56,733 nt of DNA from Chromera velia. Its lineage: Eukaryota; Sar; Chromeraceae. A model generated the notes under the pieces. That model saw only the letters and a list, made by a program, of their open reading frames with translations. It did no database searches and had not been told where the DNA came from. The stretch is from the NCBI GenBank assembly GCA_018398765.1, contig JAHBMJ010003263.1, positions 5,486-62,218 on the forward strand, read 5' to 3'. A program made the position numbers and the translations under genes. Of this stretch, positions 35,653 to 46,300 are shown one piece after another (the first letter of the stretch is position 1; the number at the start of each line of letters is the position of its first letter).

Positions 35653-36696
35653 TCACGGGGACGGAGTGGCCTCAGGTGCCTCCCCTGCAGGAGGAGCGGG
35701 CGCACTCTCATCAGTGCTCGGCTCCGGGGTGGGGGCAACGTAGGGGCTCCTGCCTGGCTTGCGGGCGTTGAAGTCGGTGCAGACGGCTGTGTCCAGGCAC
35801 GAGAAGGAGCGGCTGCAGAGGTAGTCCATGGCGGTGAAGGCGTTGGCGAGACCCCTTCCGTGGCAGTGAGAGGCGGGGGTCTCGGCAGGGCAGTTGCCCG
35901 CGGTTCCTGCGGGGAGGGGGATGGCGGAGGCCAGCATGGCAGACCTGATGGTCTCTGCGTCACATCTGGGGTGCTTGCTCCACAGAAGTCCGGCAACACC
36001 AGCGGCGTGGGGGGAGGACATGGAGGTACCTGCATGTAAGTGGATCGAGAAGAAGGCAGGGGTTTCATTCAGTCACGGTAGAGAGAAATGCAACGACAGA
36101 AGGCAGGCAGGTAACAGACAGACAGACGGAAACGACTGTGTGTTTCAGACAGACAGACAGACAGACAGGCAGACAGGCAGACAGGCAGACAGACAGACAG
36201 GCAGACAGACAGCATCGTCTTTTCTTTTCCTTTTTCTCTTTTTTCAGACCGACAGGCAGGCAGGCAGGCAGGCTATATGGTTCTACAGACAGACAGGAAG
36301 GCAGACAGACAGACTACATCGTCTTTTTTTTTTCTTTTTCTCTTTCTTCATTCATTCAGAGAGACAGATAGGCAGCCAGACAGGCAGACAGACAGGCAGA
36401 CAGACACTGGCTTGTTATCCCTTGCCATGCACATGGGCCGTATGAATGACGAAGGAAAACTGGAAGGAGAAAAGAGAAGGGGCAAGGAACGGAAGCCGCA
36501 AGAAAGTCACGTAGCCAGGAAGGAAGGAACGTAAGTTCGCGGAAGAAGGTAGCAGGAATGATGAAACGACGAAAGGATCGACTGAAGGAAGTGAGCCAAC
36601 AAAGAAAAAGGAAAGAAAGCAGGAAAGCAGGCGGGAGTTCTCGTGACTGCTGAAGGACATCTGAAATGAGGCGCAGACTAGAGTTAGTCAGAATTG

Positions 36697-36751
<55 letters not shown>

Positions 36752-37131
36752 AGGACCAGAGACCGACGAACTACTCACCGGACAGGGCAGAGTAGTCGGT
36801 GGGTCCACCGATCTCGATGGAGGCCGTGATGGAGGCGTTGCTCTCGAGTGCAGCTGCGAGGTTCTGTCCCTCGATCTGTGCGAGGGCGACGACGAAGATC
36901 CTCCACTCATCGGGCTGATCGACAGCAGACGCGTAGGGCTCAGCAACGTTGTTGTAGATCACCGACGCGACTCCTCCGTGTCTGCATTCACGCAAACGTT
37001 TCACAAAGAGGTGAGACCCATGGAGAGGCATGCTGACAGATAGACTTGAGAAGAGAGATGCGCCAAATTTGATGCCACAAGAGCGAGGAGGGAGGCCCCC
37101 ACTCTGTCTAGAAGTCAGAAAGAAAGAAAGC

Positions 37132-37167
<36 letters not shown>

Positions 37168-37306
37168 CAGGCAGGGATCGGAAGACAGTCTTCATGAGAA
37201 ATATGTTGAAACCAAAACTGAGGCTGGACATCCAACAGAGTCTTCCGTTTGTTTTTTCGTCGACCCATCTGTCGGTCTGCCTCCCTGACTCCCCCCCTGT
37301 GTGTGT

Positions 37307-37344
<38 letters not shown>

Positions 37345-39302
37345 CGTGTGTGTGTGTGTGTGTGTGTGTGTCCGTGTGCGTGTGTGCGTGTGTGTGTCTG
37401 TGTGTGTGTGTGTGTCTGTGTGTGGTCTGTCACCCTTTGACCCAACTGACCGACCTCTTGCATGCGTCGACCTTTGCCTGGAAGGTGTGCTCTCCTCTGG
37501 GAGTGAGGCAGATCTTTCCTCTGCAGTTGTCGGAGGCTTCAGGCATCAGACCGGTGTGGCACATCAGGGTGGGGGGCAGGACTCCTGTGGCAGAGCCTCC
37601 AAACTTGCGGATAGATCCTGTGGGCACCCCTGCAGTGGTGGTCATTCCGAGTCTCACACCGAAAGAGCCTCTTCCGAGGGGGTACGAGGAGACAACGTCC
37701 ACTCCCGGGGCCGTGATGTCGACGGCGTGGTTGTACTGGGAGAATCGGGCTCTCTTCATGTCCTCGCCGACGGCACCGACACCGAGAACGCCGGAGTAAC
37801 CAGCGGGATAGGAGATGACGGAGTTGCCTGCGTTTCCAGAGGAGGCGAAGACGATCATGCCCTGGGAGTTGAGGCGGGAGAAGGTTGTCCACTCGAGCTG
37901 GGTGGCGGCGCCTCCTCCAAGGGACATGTTGATGATCTGAGGGAGAGAGGGAGGGACACAGACAGACAGACAGGCAAGCAGGGAGATGCATGGGGAACAG
38001 GGGAGGGGGGGAACAGTTGAGACACACATGCGCGAACACATGCACATACATATTTTCCGATGCTAAGATCAGAGGGTGGGGCACGCAGAAACAGACGAAG
38101 AGAGTGGGGGAATGAGGAGCAAGACAGAAGCAAGACTCAGTAATCGGATGTGAAGGGATCCCGGTAGACGGGTGGATGTTGCATGGAGGAAGAAAGAGAA
38201 GAGATGCATGCATGCAGAGACAGACTCAGGGGGGAAAGGGAGAAAAAACCACGACCTTCGAGCCGCCTACTTTCCTTCACCTCCTTGAACAGACAAATCT
38301 GAGAGAGGGAGGGAGGAGAGAGAAACCAACCTTTGCCCCCTGGCGCTGGCAAGCCAAGGCTGCACCGGCAACTTCAGAAGCGTAGGAGAAGTGGCCTGCG
38401 TCGTTGAACACACGGACGACCACAGGCCTGCAGGTGGGGCAGACACCCTTGACCCCTCCTCCGTTCTCCAATGCAAGCACAGTGCCTGCAACGTGGGTGC
38501 CGTGGCCAGAGGCGTCGTTCCAGGGGTTCAGAGTGGGGCAGCCGACGCTGCTTCTGCACACCTGCTGGGTGAGGGACGGGGCGCAGTTGCAGGGGGAGGT
38601 GGTGCAGCTGGAGCACTGGCCCTGCTTGTCGCAGCAGCACGCGCGAGTGTTGCAGGCTCCCACAGGGCTGGGGTCACCGACTGCGAAGGGGCGTTCGGGG
38701 AGGTCTGAGTGTTCGGGTGTGTATCCCGTGTCCATGATGCAGACGGGAACTGTTGCAGGGGTGCTGCGGGCTGAGCCGCCTGCCTGCTGCACGATTTCGG
38801 ACTCCACCATGCGGAGGCCGTACAGGTCGATGAGGGGGGTCGCCTGTGCCCTTCTCTTCTCGGCAGAATCGGCCGAGAGGGTCTCCTCGGAACCCAAACC
38901 CAAGATGTTGTTTGAGCTGGAAGACGAAGAAGACTTGGAGAAGTCTTCAGGCTCCACCATCGGCCACCTGACGTGGTCGACCTCGATGTACTCGATGTCA
39001 TCGGAGAATTCGAGGCTCTTCACAGAGGAGTCGTCAGGAAACTCCATAGCGACTGCGTTGAGGTCCTCGAGCTCGAGCTTCACCTCTCCATGCAGACTCT
39101 TTGCCTGACGGAAAACGTTGTCTTTGCTTCCGTTGTCCCGGTACTTGATGATGTAACGGGTAGGGGCCTTGAACAGACGCCCCACGGCACCTGGTCCGTC
39201 CTCGTCGAAGGACATCTGGTTGTGACCTGTCGCCTGTCCACTGACGGCGACACCATGGCAGAGAGCGGTAATGGCAGACAACACAGAAACTTTGTTGGCC
39301 AT
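35653..39302 (-). CDS. Secreted subtilisin-like serine protease (S8) with PA domain, four exons
   Basis: Exons 39302-38331, 37936-37455, 36981-36779 and 36029-35653 join in phase to 677 codons plus TGA. The N-terminus (SVLSAITALCHGVAVSG) is a signal peptide. An I9-type propeptide follows (TRYIIKYRD to NAVAMEF). The catalytic triad is Asp191 (CIMDTGYT), His267 (GHGTHVAGT) and Ser555 (GTSMSSPHAAG), with the oxyanion Asn in SSGNAG. Between Asp and His is a 10-Cys insert starting CNTRACCC. Between oxyanion Asn and Ser lies a PA domain (CRGKICLTPRG, GGVASVIYNN), which is cut by the second intron. The C-terminus is Pro/Glu/Ala-rich. The enzyme is predicted to be secreted or vacuolar and to mature by propeptide removal. 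It is head-to-head with a close paralogue. Confidence 0.96.
36125..36410. repeat. Interrupted (CAGA)n array in subtilase intron 3
   Basis: Three blocks of CAGA/CAGG units separated by T-rich segments, within the last intron of the minus-strand subtilase. On that gene's sense strand the unit is TCTG. Confidence 0.95.
36700..36752. repeat. (GT)n(GA)n compound microsatellite in subtilase intron 3
   Basis: GT tract followed by GA tract; on the sense strand of the host gene this reads (TC)n then (AC)n and begins about 27 nt after the donor of exon 3. Confidence 0.95.
37134..37166. repeat. (GA)n microsatellite in subtilase intron 2
   Basis: GA tract; (TC)n on the sense strand of the minus-strand subtilase. 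Confidence 0.9.
37299..37433. repeat. Long imperfect (GT)n microsatellite in subtilase intron 2
   Basis: About 130 nt of GT with CGT and CTGT interruptions, ending about 20 nt downstream of the exon 2 donor in transcript orientation. Confidence 0.95.
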
Positions 39303-40164
39303 CTTGGGAAGTTAGAGGTTTTGGAGGTTGGAGGTAAAAAGACAACACGTACAACACAAATACTGCAGGAGGCACGGCACTAGGATGGATGGAGCAGACT
39401 TTGAAACTTCTTGTCTCAAGGTTCTTTTCTCGCGAAAGTTCTGTTTGGCAGGTCTTGTCCACTCCCATCCTCATGAAACAGCGACATCAAGATCGGTTCG
39501 ATCTTTTACCTTACCTATCTATCGATCGAATTCCATGTGCATGTGTTTCTATGAATACATTGCCGGGGCCCATATGCGTGTACACTTTTTATACGATACA
39601 GTAAGATGTTTCTGTATTGGAAATTGGATCGTATTTTTTATTTTTCAAAAAAACATCATTTTTAATTATAATTTAGTTAAAAATTCTGCATACAGAGTGC
39701 GCGCGGGCGCTCTGCGTATGCTCTGCGTATACGATCTGCTGGCATGCCGGGGCATTGCAGAATCATGTCTTTCGGGCCCGCGTCGTGTGCTGCGTGTATC
39801 GATCGCGCACGCTGTGGGAATTTTCGGATCGAAACGTACGATCGATCGGCCTTTGATCAGCAGAAAGAACTTTCTCTCTGCGCGATTGGCTGAAGTTTCA
39901 GGACGTCCCCTCCACTCAGAACTTTCTGCCGACAACACGCAGTTGTGCAAACATACGTACACACTCTGATCTCGCTCAATCAAGAAAAATTCTTCGAAAC
40001 CAGAAAGTCACAGGACCAACAACACTCAATCTGCAGTCGATCCTCTTCGTTCAACCCTATCCATCTTCTTGAAGTACCACAGAGAAGCTCCTGAAAGGAG
40101 AACGTGAAACTCTCTCTGCTGTGTAAAATAAACAACTGAATTCTCTCACACAAGTCATTCAAAG
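39303..40164. promoter_or_regulatory. Shared divergent promoter region of the subtilase pair
   Basis: 862 bp separates the two start codons. It must contain both 5' ends and could coordinate both genes. A local AT-rich patch is at 39625-39685 and a CTCTGCGTAT duplication at 39709-39729. No specific factor site can be named. Confidence 0.55.
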
Positions 40165-43100
40165 ATGGTATTAAACGTCTGGCTCTTTCTCGTTGCAATC
40201 TTCCATTCTTTCACTCAACAGTCCCTTGCAAGTCCGCATCATGACCTTGATCCAGAGGACCTCGATGGCCCCTCTGGATTGGGTCTCCAGTTTTTGCCTG
40301 TCGCTCGATACATCGTCAAATACAAACCCGATGCCAAGCACAAAATCCTTCAGGGAGCGAAGAGCCTGAAGGGACATGTCAAAAAAGACATTCCCGAGCT
40401 CAACGCCATGGTGATGGAATTCGAGGAGAACGGTCTCTCTCCCAAAATGATGGCACAGCTCGACGAGGTAGAGTACGTAGAGAAGGACCCCGTGCGCTAC
40501 CTCATGTCGTCTTTTGACAGCGACAGCGCCCCTGCTTTGCCGCTTTCAAGGCAGCAAAGAAGGTTCTTGCAGGGAGAGTCAGACAGAGAGACCCCTTCCC
40601 CCGCACCCGAAGCAGAAGAGCAGGCAGAGGAAGACCTTGTTCCCAAAATTGATCTCTACGGCCTCAGAATGGTGGAGGCAGAGATCGTGCAGAGAGTTGA
40701 GACGGATGCGGAGGGCAAAACCAAGGTGTGTGTCATGGACACAGGGTACACCCCCGAACACATTGACCTCCCAGATCGTCCCTGGGCGATTGGGGATCCC
40801 AGCCCCGCCTCATCTTGCAACACGCGCTCGTGCTGCTGCAACAGGGCGACAGGGATCTGCTCCACCTGCGCAGTGTCCCCCTGCACTTGCGACGAGGGCC
40901 ACACCTCCCAAATCTGCAGGGACACGCAGGGCTGCCCTGACATGGACCCCTTCAACGATAAGGCAGGACACGGTACGCACGTCGCTGGTACCGTGCTGGC
41001 TCTCGATAACGGGGGGGGGGTGAAGGGAGTCTGCCCTATGTGCCAACCAGTGATCAACCGTCTCTTTAGCGACGACGGGCACTTCGCGTACGCATCAGAT
41101 GTTGCTGGTGCCGTGCTCAAATGCCAGCAAAAGGGAGCAAAGGTGAGTGAGCGAGATGCGTTTTTCCTATCGGTTTGTTTTGTGATTGTGTCTTTCTCTT
41201 CTTTAAGCTTTGGAGGGTGGGATCTCTTGCAGGGATCTCTCTCTCTCTCTCTCTCTCGCCTGCGTGCTTGCTTGCTTGCTTGCCTGTTCGCAAGCAAGGG
41301 AGAGGGCAAGTAGGATTCATTTGCGAGTCAGTCTCCCTGGCATGGTTTAGCAAGCTCTGAAAAAGAAGGTCAGAGAGAAAGTCTCAGAGACAGACGCAGG
41401 GAAAGCTAGCAGCATCTTTCCTTTCCCTTGCCTTCTTCACTGCATGAAGAAAAGGCCTGTCGAGCAGGCCTGTTGACCTTTTCCTTGAAAGACGAGATGA
41501 GATTGGACTGGAGACGCCCGGGCGGACGGATCCGGAGTGAGGCAGGCAGCAGAACAGACGATCGAACAGCAGGGCGGGCTGATGAAAAGGGGACCTGCAC
41601 TCTCACTCTCTCACCCCATTTGAGTTTTCTTTTTCAGTCAGAGAGAGACCCTCCATTTGTTGCTTTGGGGTGGGGTGATGAACAAACAAGGCAGCAGAAA
41701 GTGAAATTAGCTGTGTGTGTCTGTGTGAAATGGATTTCTCTACCTTATGTATTTTTGTGCAGGTGATCAACGCGTCGATCGGAGGGACAGAGGGCAGCCG
41801 CTTGGAGTGGGAGACGTTCTCAAAGCTCTACAGGGAGGGGGTGATCGTTTTTGCCTCCTCAGGCAACGGGGGATCTCCCCGAGTTTCCTACCCTGCAGGC
41901 TACACGGGTGTGCTGGGGGTGGGGGCTGTAGATGATGAGATGAAGCGTGCTCGTTTCTCTCAGTACAACTTTGCGGTCGATATCACAGGTCCGGGTGTGG
42001 ACGTGATTTCGACTGTTCCCCTCAAGACGGGAAGTTTCGGTCGTTCGTTAACTCTTGAATTCTCCACAGGCACCCCGACAGAGTCCATGAAGATTTTTGG
42101 AGGCACGGCCATGGGGGTCCTCCCCCCCACACAGATGTGCACGACGGGACTCCTCGTGGAGGCCTCTGACGGGTGCAGTGGGAAGATGTGTGTCATTCCA
42201 AGAGGAGAGCACCTCTTTCAGGATAAGGTGGACACGTGCAAGGAGCACGGAGGGGTTGCTGCTGTGATCTACAACAACGTTGAACGCGCGTTCAACTCTG
42301 CAGTCGAGCAGCCAGAGGAGCATAAGATCTTTGTTGTTTCGATGTCGAAGGAGGAAGGGGAGGCCCTCGTTGCGTCTCTGCAAGAACCGGAGAACGCTAA
42401 CGCGACAGCCACGATGGAGATCGGGGAGCCCACTCACTACGGAGAGAAATCAGGTCAGCAGACAGACAGTCAAGTCGATCGATAGTGAGTGAGGCAAAGA
42501 AGAAAGAGTCCAATTGTCAATCTGCTCGTTCGGTCTCCCCTCCCCGCTTTGATGCTGCGTAGTTACCGTACCCCTTCCCTTCCTTCGTGTGTATGCCCGT
42601 GCATATGTGTGTGTTCGCCTCCTCGTCCCTTTTCTTCTCCCTCTTGCTGCCTCATATCCAGGCCCTCCTCTTACTTCCTTCGTCCGTCAGTGAGAACTGC
42701 TCACGGCGTTCCTTCTTCTTCTCTGTTCCCGAACAGAAGAGAAACACCCTTGCTTCCTTTCTCGAACGAAGAGACGAGTACTCAGACAGTGACGACATTC
42801 CTTCCTGAATTCTGGAGGACAGAGACGTAGTCCTCACACCGTCTTGAAACAAAAGTCATGAATTTCCCTTTTTTCCTTCCTCCCCCCCCTTCCCCCCTGC
42901 CTCCCTGCAGGTACATCGATGTCGTGCCCCCATGCCGCCGGTGTGGCGGGGCTCCTCTGGAGCAAGCACCCCGACTGCGACGCAGAGACGATCCGCACAG
43001 CGTTCCTCTCGTCTGCAGATGCGTTGAAACCAGGAAACGCAACCAACTGCCCCCCTGGTATTTCTGCAGCCCACTGTTTCGGTCAGGGTGTGATCAACGC

Positions 43101-43323
43101 AGCATCCGCAATGGAGAGTCTGTGTGACCCTCTGAATGCTGAGGCTGCCAAATGTGTGAATGCAAAGGCCTGTGAGAGTTGGCGTGGTCTCCGAGACCAG
43201 AGAGTGCGTTACGAGCCCCCCGCTCCCGAAGAGGAGGAAGGGGAGGGAAAGGTGCCGGGGGAACAGGCAGAGGAGGCAGAAGGGGAGGGAGAGGGACGAA
43301 GGCGACTGCTTTTGAGGTTGTGA
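40165..43323 (+). CDS. Secreted subtilisin-like serine protease (S8) with PA domain, three exons
   Basis: Exons 40165-41142, 41763-42453 and 42911-43323 join in phase to 693 codons plus TGA. Signal peptide VWLFLVAIFHSFTQQSLA is followed by an I9-type propeptide (ARYIVKYKPD to NAMVMEF). The triad is Asp192 (CVMDTGYT), His269 (GHGTHVAGT) and Ser559 (GTSMSCPHAAG), with the oxyanion Asn in SSGNGG. The Asp-His distance is 77 residues, against about 32 in bacterial subtilisin, because of a 10-Cys insert starting CNTRSCCC. A PA domain (CSGKMCVIPRG, GGVAAVIYNN) sits before the Ser segment. The tail is Glu/Gly-rich and ends in basic residues (GRRRLLLRL). It is paralogous to the minus-strand neighbour but lacks that gene's intron inside the PA domain. 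All key catalytic residues are present, so it is probably active. Confidence 0.97.
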
Positions 43324-46300
43324 AGGAGTCTGACTGACTGACTAACAGATAGAGCGAGAAAGAAAGAGTGTGACATCGAGAAGAAAAAGGCACACTTGTA
43401 GAGAAGGAACCGGATGTATGTACGGGAGAGAAAGATCATTGTTGAAGAAGGATGTAGGAAAAGCGGTGGGCCAGTGAGAGAGTGAGTGCCCGCACGAATT
43501 CGCCTCTCTCACCTGTAACTCGAATTCATTCATTTATCGTCGAACGAAGAAGGGAAAGAAGCGCGCACGGAATCATTCTGCTTTCTTCTCTTTCTTCTTT
43601 TTGTTATCCTGTCCTTTGTCTCGCTTTTGCTTTACCACCCTTTTCGCTTCAACTGCGTGACTTTGGTTGGGTCGGCAGAAAGCATTCCTCCAGATGCTCA
43701 CTAACTTGATCTGCGTCTCGTCTTATTTCATGCATGCATGGGAGTAGCCACGAAAGAAAACTTGCAAGTGAAAATACGAATGGACGAAGAACATGTAACT
43801 GATGATCTTTTCTAAGATTTCGATTGACCAGAAGTGGGTGATCGAACAGATGTTTGTATGATGCCAGACAGACAGGTGTACCTGGAATGACCGCAAAGGT
43901 CCGAGAAGGAAAGAAAGAAAGAGAAACATCCTTCATCCCTGCAGCATGATGTGCCTGTACCATCTACCTGCTTCCCCCTCCTCCCCTACTCCTACTCTTA
44001 CTCCTCTCCTCTCCTTGCCCCTTCTCTCTCTGACCCCCTCACATCACCGTCCGTCTGTCTTTTCTCTCACAGGGCAGTGGAGAATAAAATGGTAGAGGCA
44101 GGCAAGTGAAGGAGGCAGCCATGAGAGGCTGTCCTTCTGCCCCTTTCCTTCGTCATGGCAGAAAAGAGAGAAAGCAGGAAATACACCTGGCGGCATGCAT
44201 CGAAACACTGCCTGCCTGCCAGCAAAAGGGGAAAGAAAAGATGTGTGTCGATCAGACAAAAAACAGGAAAACAGCAGCATGAGGCGTGCATGAAGGATCA
44301 ATTGATTGTGCGTCGTTGGCAGCTAGTAGATGAGGAAAATGCTTACTGCCCGCGTGCATGCACATCATCTTTCAACTTTCGCCTGTCTCGACTCGTTTCT
44401 CTACTGCGATGCAGGTGCATCTACACAGAGAACGGGGAAACCAGAAACAGAAAAGCAAACGAATTGAAATGCAGCTCCAACTGCGCAAGTCTGATGGTCT
44501 CTCTCCTTTCGATCGTTTCCGAAGCAAGCTGAGCTAGCTGGCCGATTCTTCTTTCTTCCCTGCAGCACTCCCCCCACCCCTGTGTGTATCATTTACCTTC
44601 AAGCCGTCTCTATCCTTGTCTCCTTCCTTCCTTCCTTCCTTTTCCTCTCTGTCCTCTTCTGCCGCCTGCACTGCCCTGAGGCTTCTCTCGGGAGGTGCTG
44701 ATGCGACCTAGTGACCGCTGTCCTTTTCGTCTCTTCCCTCCCTTCTTCTGTTTCCACCTTCAGTCATGCACTGCATAAAGGAAAGTGCCAAGACGCACAG
44801 ACGAATTCAAGAAGCATGCACACAATGAGTTTCTCTCCCTTCAATTGTATCTGCATGACGAAGGCGGGAGGGAATGCAAGAGAAGAAGAAGGAAGAAGGG
44901 AGTCGGCTCGAAATAAGCCGAGAGACAGACACCCTTTCCTGCATGGCAGATCGGATCGCTGTTTGATGCCATTCATTGAATGATTGATCGATTGCGCGTG
45001 CACCTGAACGTTTTCTTCCTCCGCTTGTTGGAGGCAAAAGGGGACACAAGGAGAAAAAGAAAGAAGCTGTAGCAGTCAGTAGAATTGAAGGAAGAGCTCG
45101 CCTGCATCTGTGAGTGAAGAACTGAATGAAAGAAAGAAAGACTGATGACGAAGCAAGCGCCTAGCTCAAGCAAGCAGTCCTGTTGATAAGCTTGCAAGAT
45201 CGGATCTGTTCAATTCACTCACGCAGCAATGGAGGAGGGAAGAAAAAAATTCCATCGACCCTTCCTGTATCATAATCCTTCATTCTTTCCTTTGTTCCGT
45301 TTTGAATGCGCCCACGGCAGTGTGGGGGTCTTTTCTTTCCCTCTGAAGGCATTGCGAGATGTCGAGAGAATGCCTGCCTGTCTGGTTGTGTGTGTCTGTG
45401 GGTTTAGGGGGAGGGAGTACCGGCGGACAGGCAGGCAGGCAGAACTAGAACCCGTGCGAGCGCTGGAGGTTTCACGGTTCTCCGTCCTTCTGTCCTTCCT
45501 CCCTATTACCACAGCAGACCAGTCCCACAGAGTACAGGGGGGGGGTAGACAACCCTGTAAGCCTATCGGGGCCATGCAATCGAACAATCGTTATACGTAT
45601 GTTCTCTCCCTGCCTTTGTATCGTTCGTCTCCTTTTTCTTCTGTCTCTCTCTCTCTCTTTCTGCCTCGCCCCCTTTTGTCAGTGAGTGAGGGCTTTCGTT
45701 TTTGTTGATCCTTGCCTGCTCGCTTGCAAAAGGTGGTTTTCCTTCTTTCTTCCTTCCTTCCTTCCATCGCTAGCTTAGCTTACAAGAGAGAGAAAGACAA
45801 AGTAACAATTTTCCTCCCTCTCTTCTGAGTGAGCTGTTCGCCCGCTCAATTTCCTTCTTTTCTTCATCCTCGTCCGTCCCCTTCCCTTCCCTTTCTTGAT
45901 GCTGTTTTGTCATATCACACACAAAAGTGAGCTCACTCCATTCCTTCCTTCCTTTGTCTCAAATGGTGACGTCTGTCTGTCTGTCTGTCTGTTGATGCCT
46001 CCGTGTCTTTTTGCATCGCTTGCATAACTGACTGACTTGGCTCTTTCTTGCACCTGCTTGATGTTCATCCTGTTTTGTCTGGCTGGCTGGGTGCCATGCT
46101 TTCAGCTGAATGAGTGAGAATGACCTAGAACAAATTCAGAAGATTGCTGACCTCCTTCTCTCGAGATCGTTCGAATAATTCATATAGGCAAAGTCAGTCA
46201 ACGCACTTTTTTCAAATCAAGTTCTCCCTTCGTCCTGACTTTTTCACAGTAGCAGAAGAGCAGCCCCATCAGAAGTACCCACCTTCTCCTGTTCCTCCCT

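Noticed and set aside
36125-36410. Spaced CAGACAGGCAG blocks considered as a CRISPR-like array.
   Set aside because: The units are a degenerate tetranucleotide microsatellite with no unique spacers of constant length, in a eukaryotic intron.
37299-37463. Cys/Val-rich frames through the (GT)n tract.
   Set aside because: Pure translation of a microsatellite inside a subtilase intron.
45229-45708. 159-codon frame in the 43-54 kb spacer.
   Set aside because: Ser/Phe/Pro-rich composition follows the underlying pyrimidine repeats; no supporting features.
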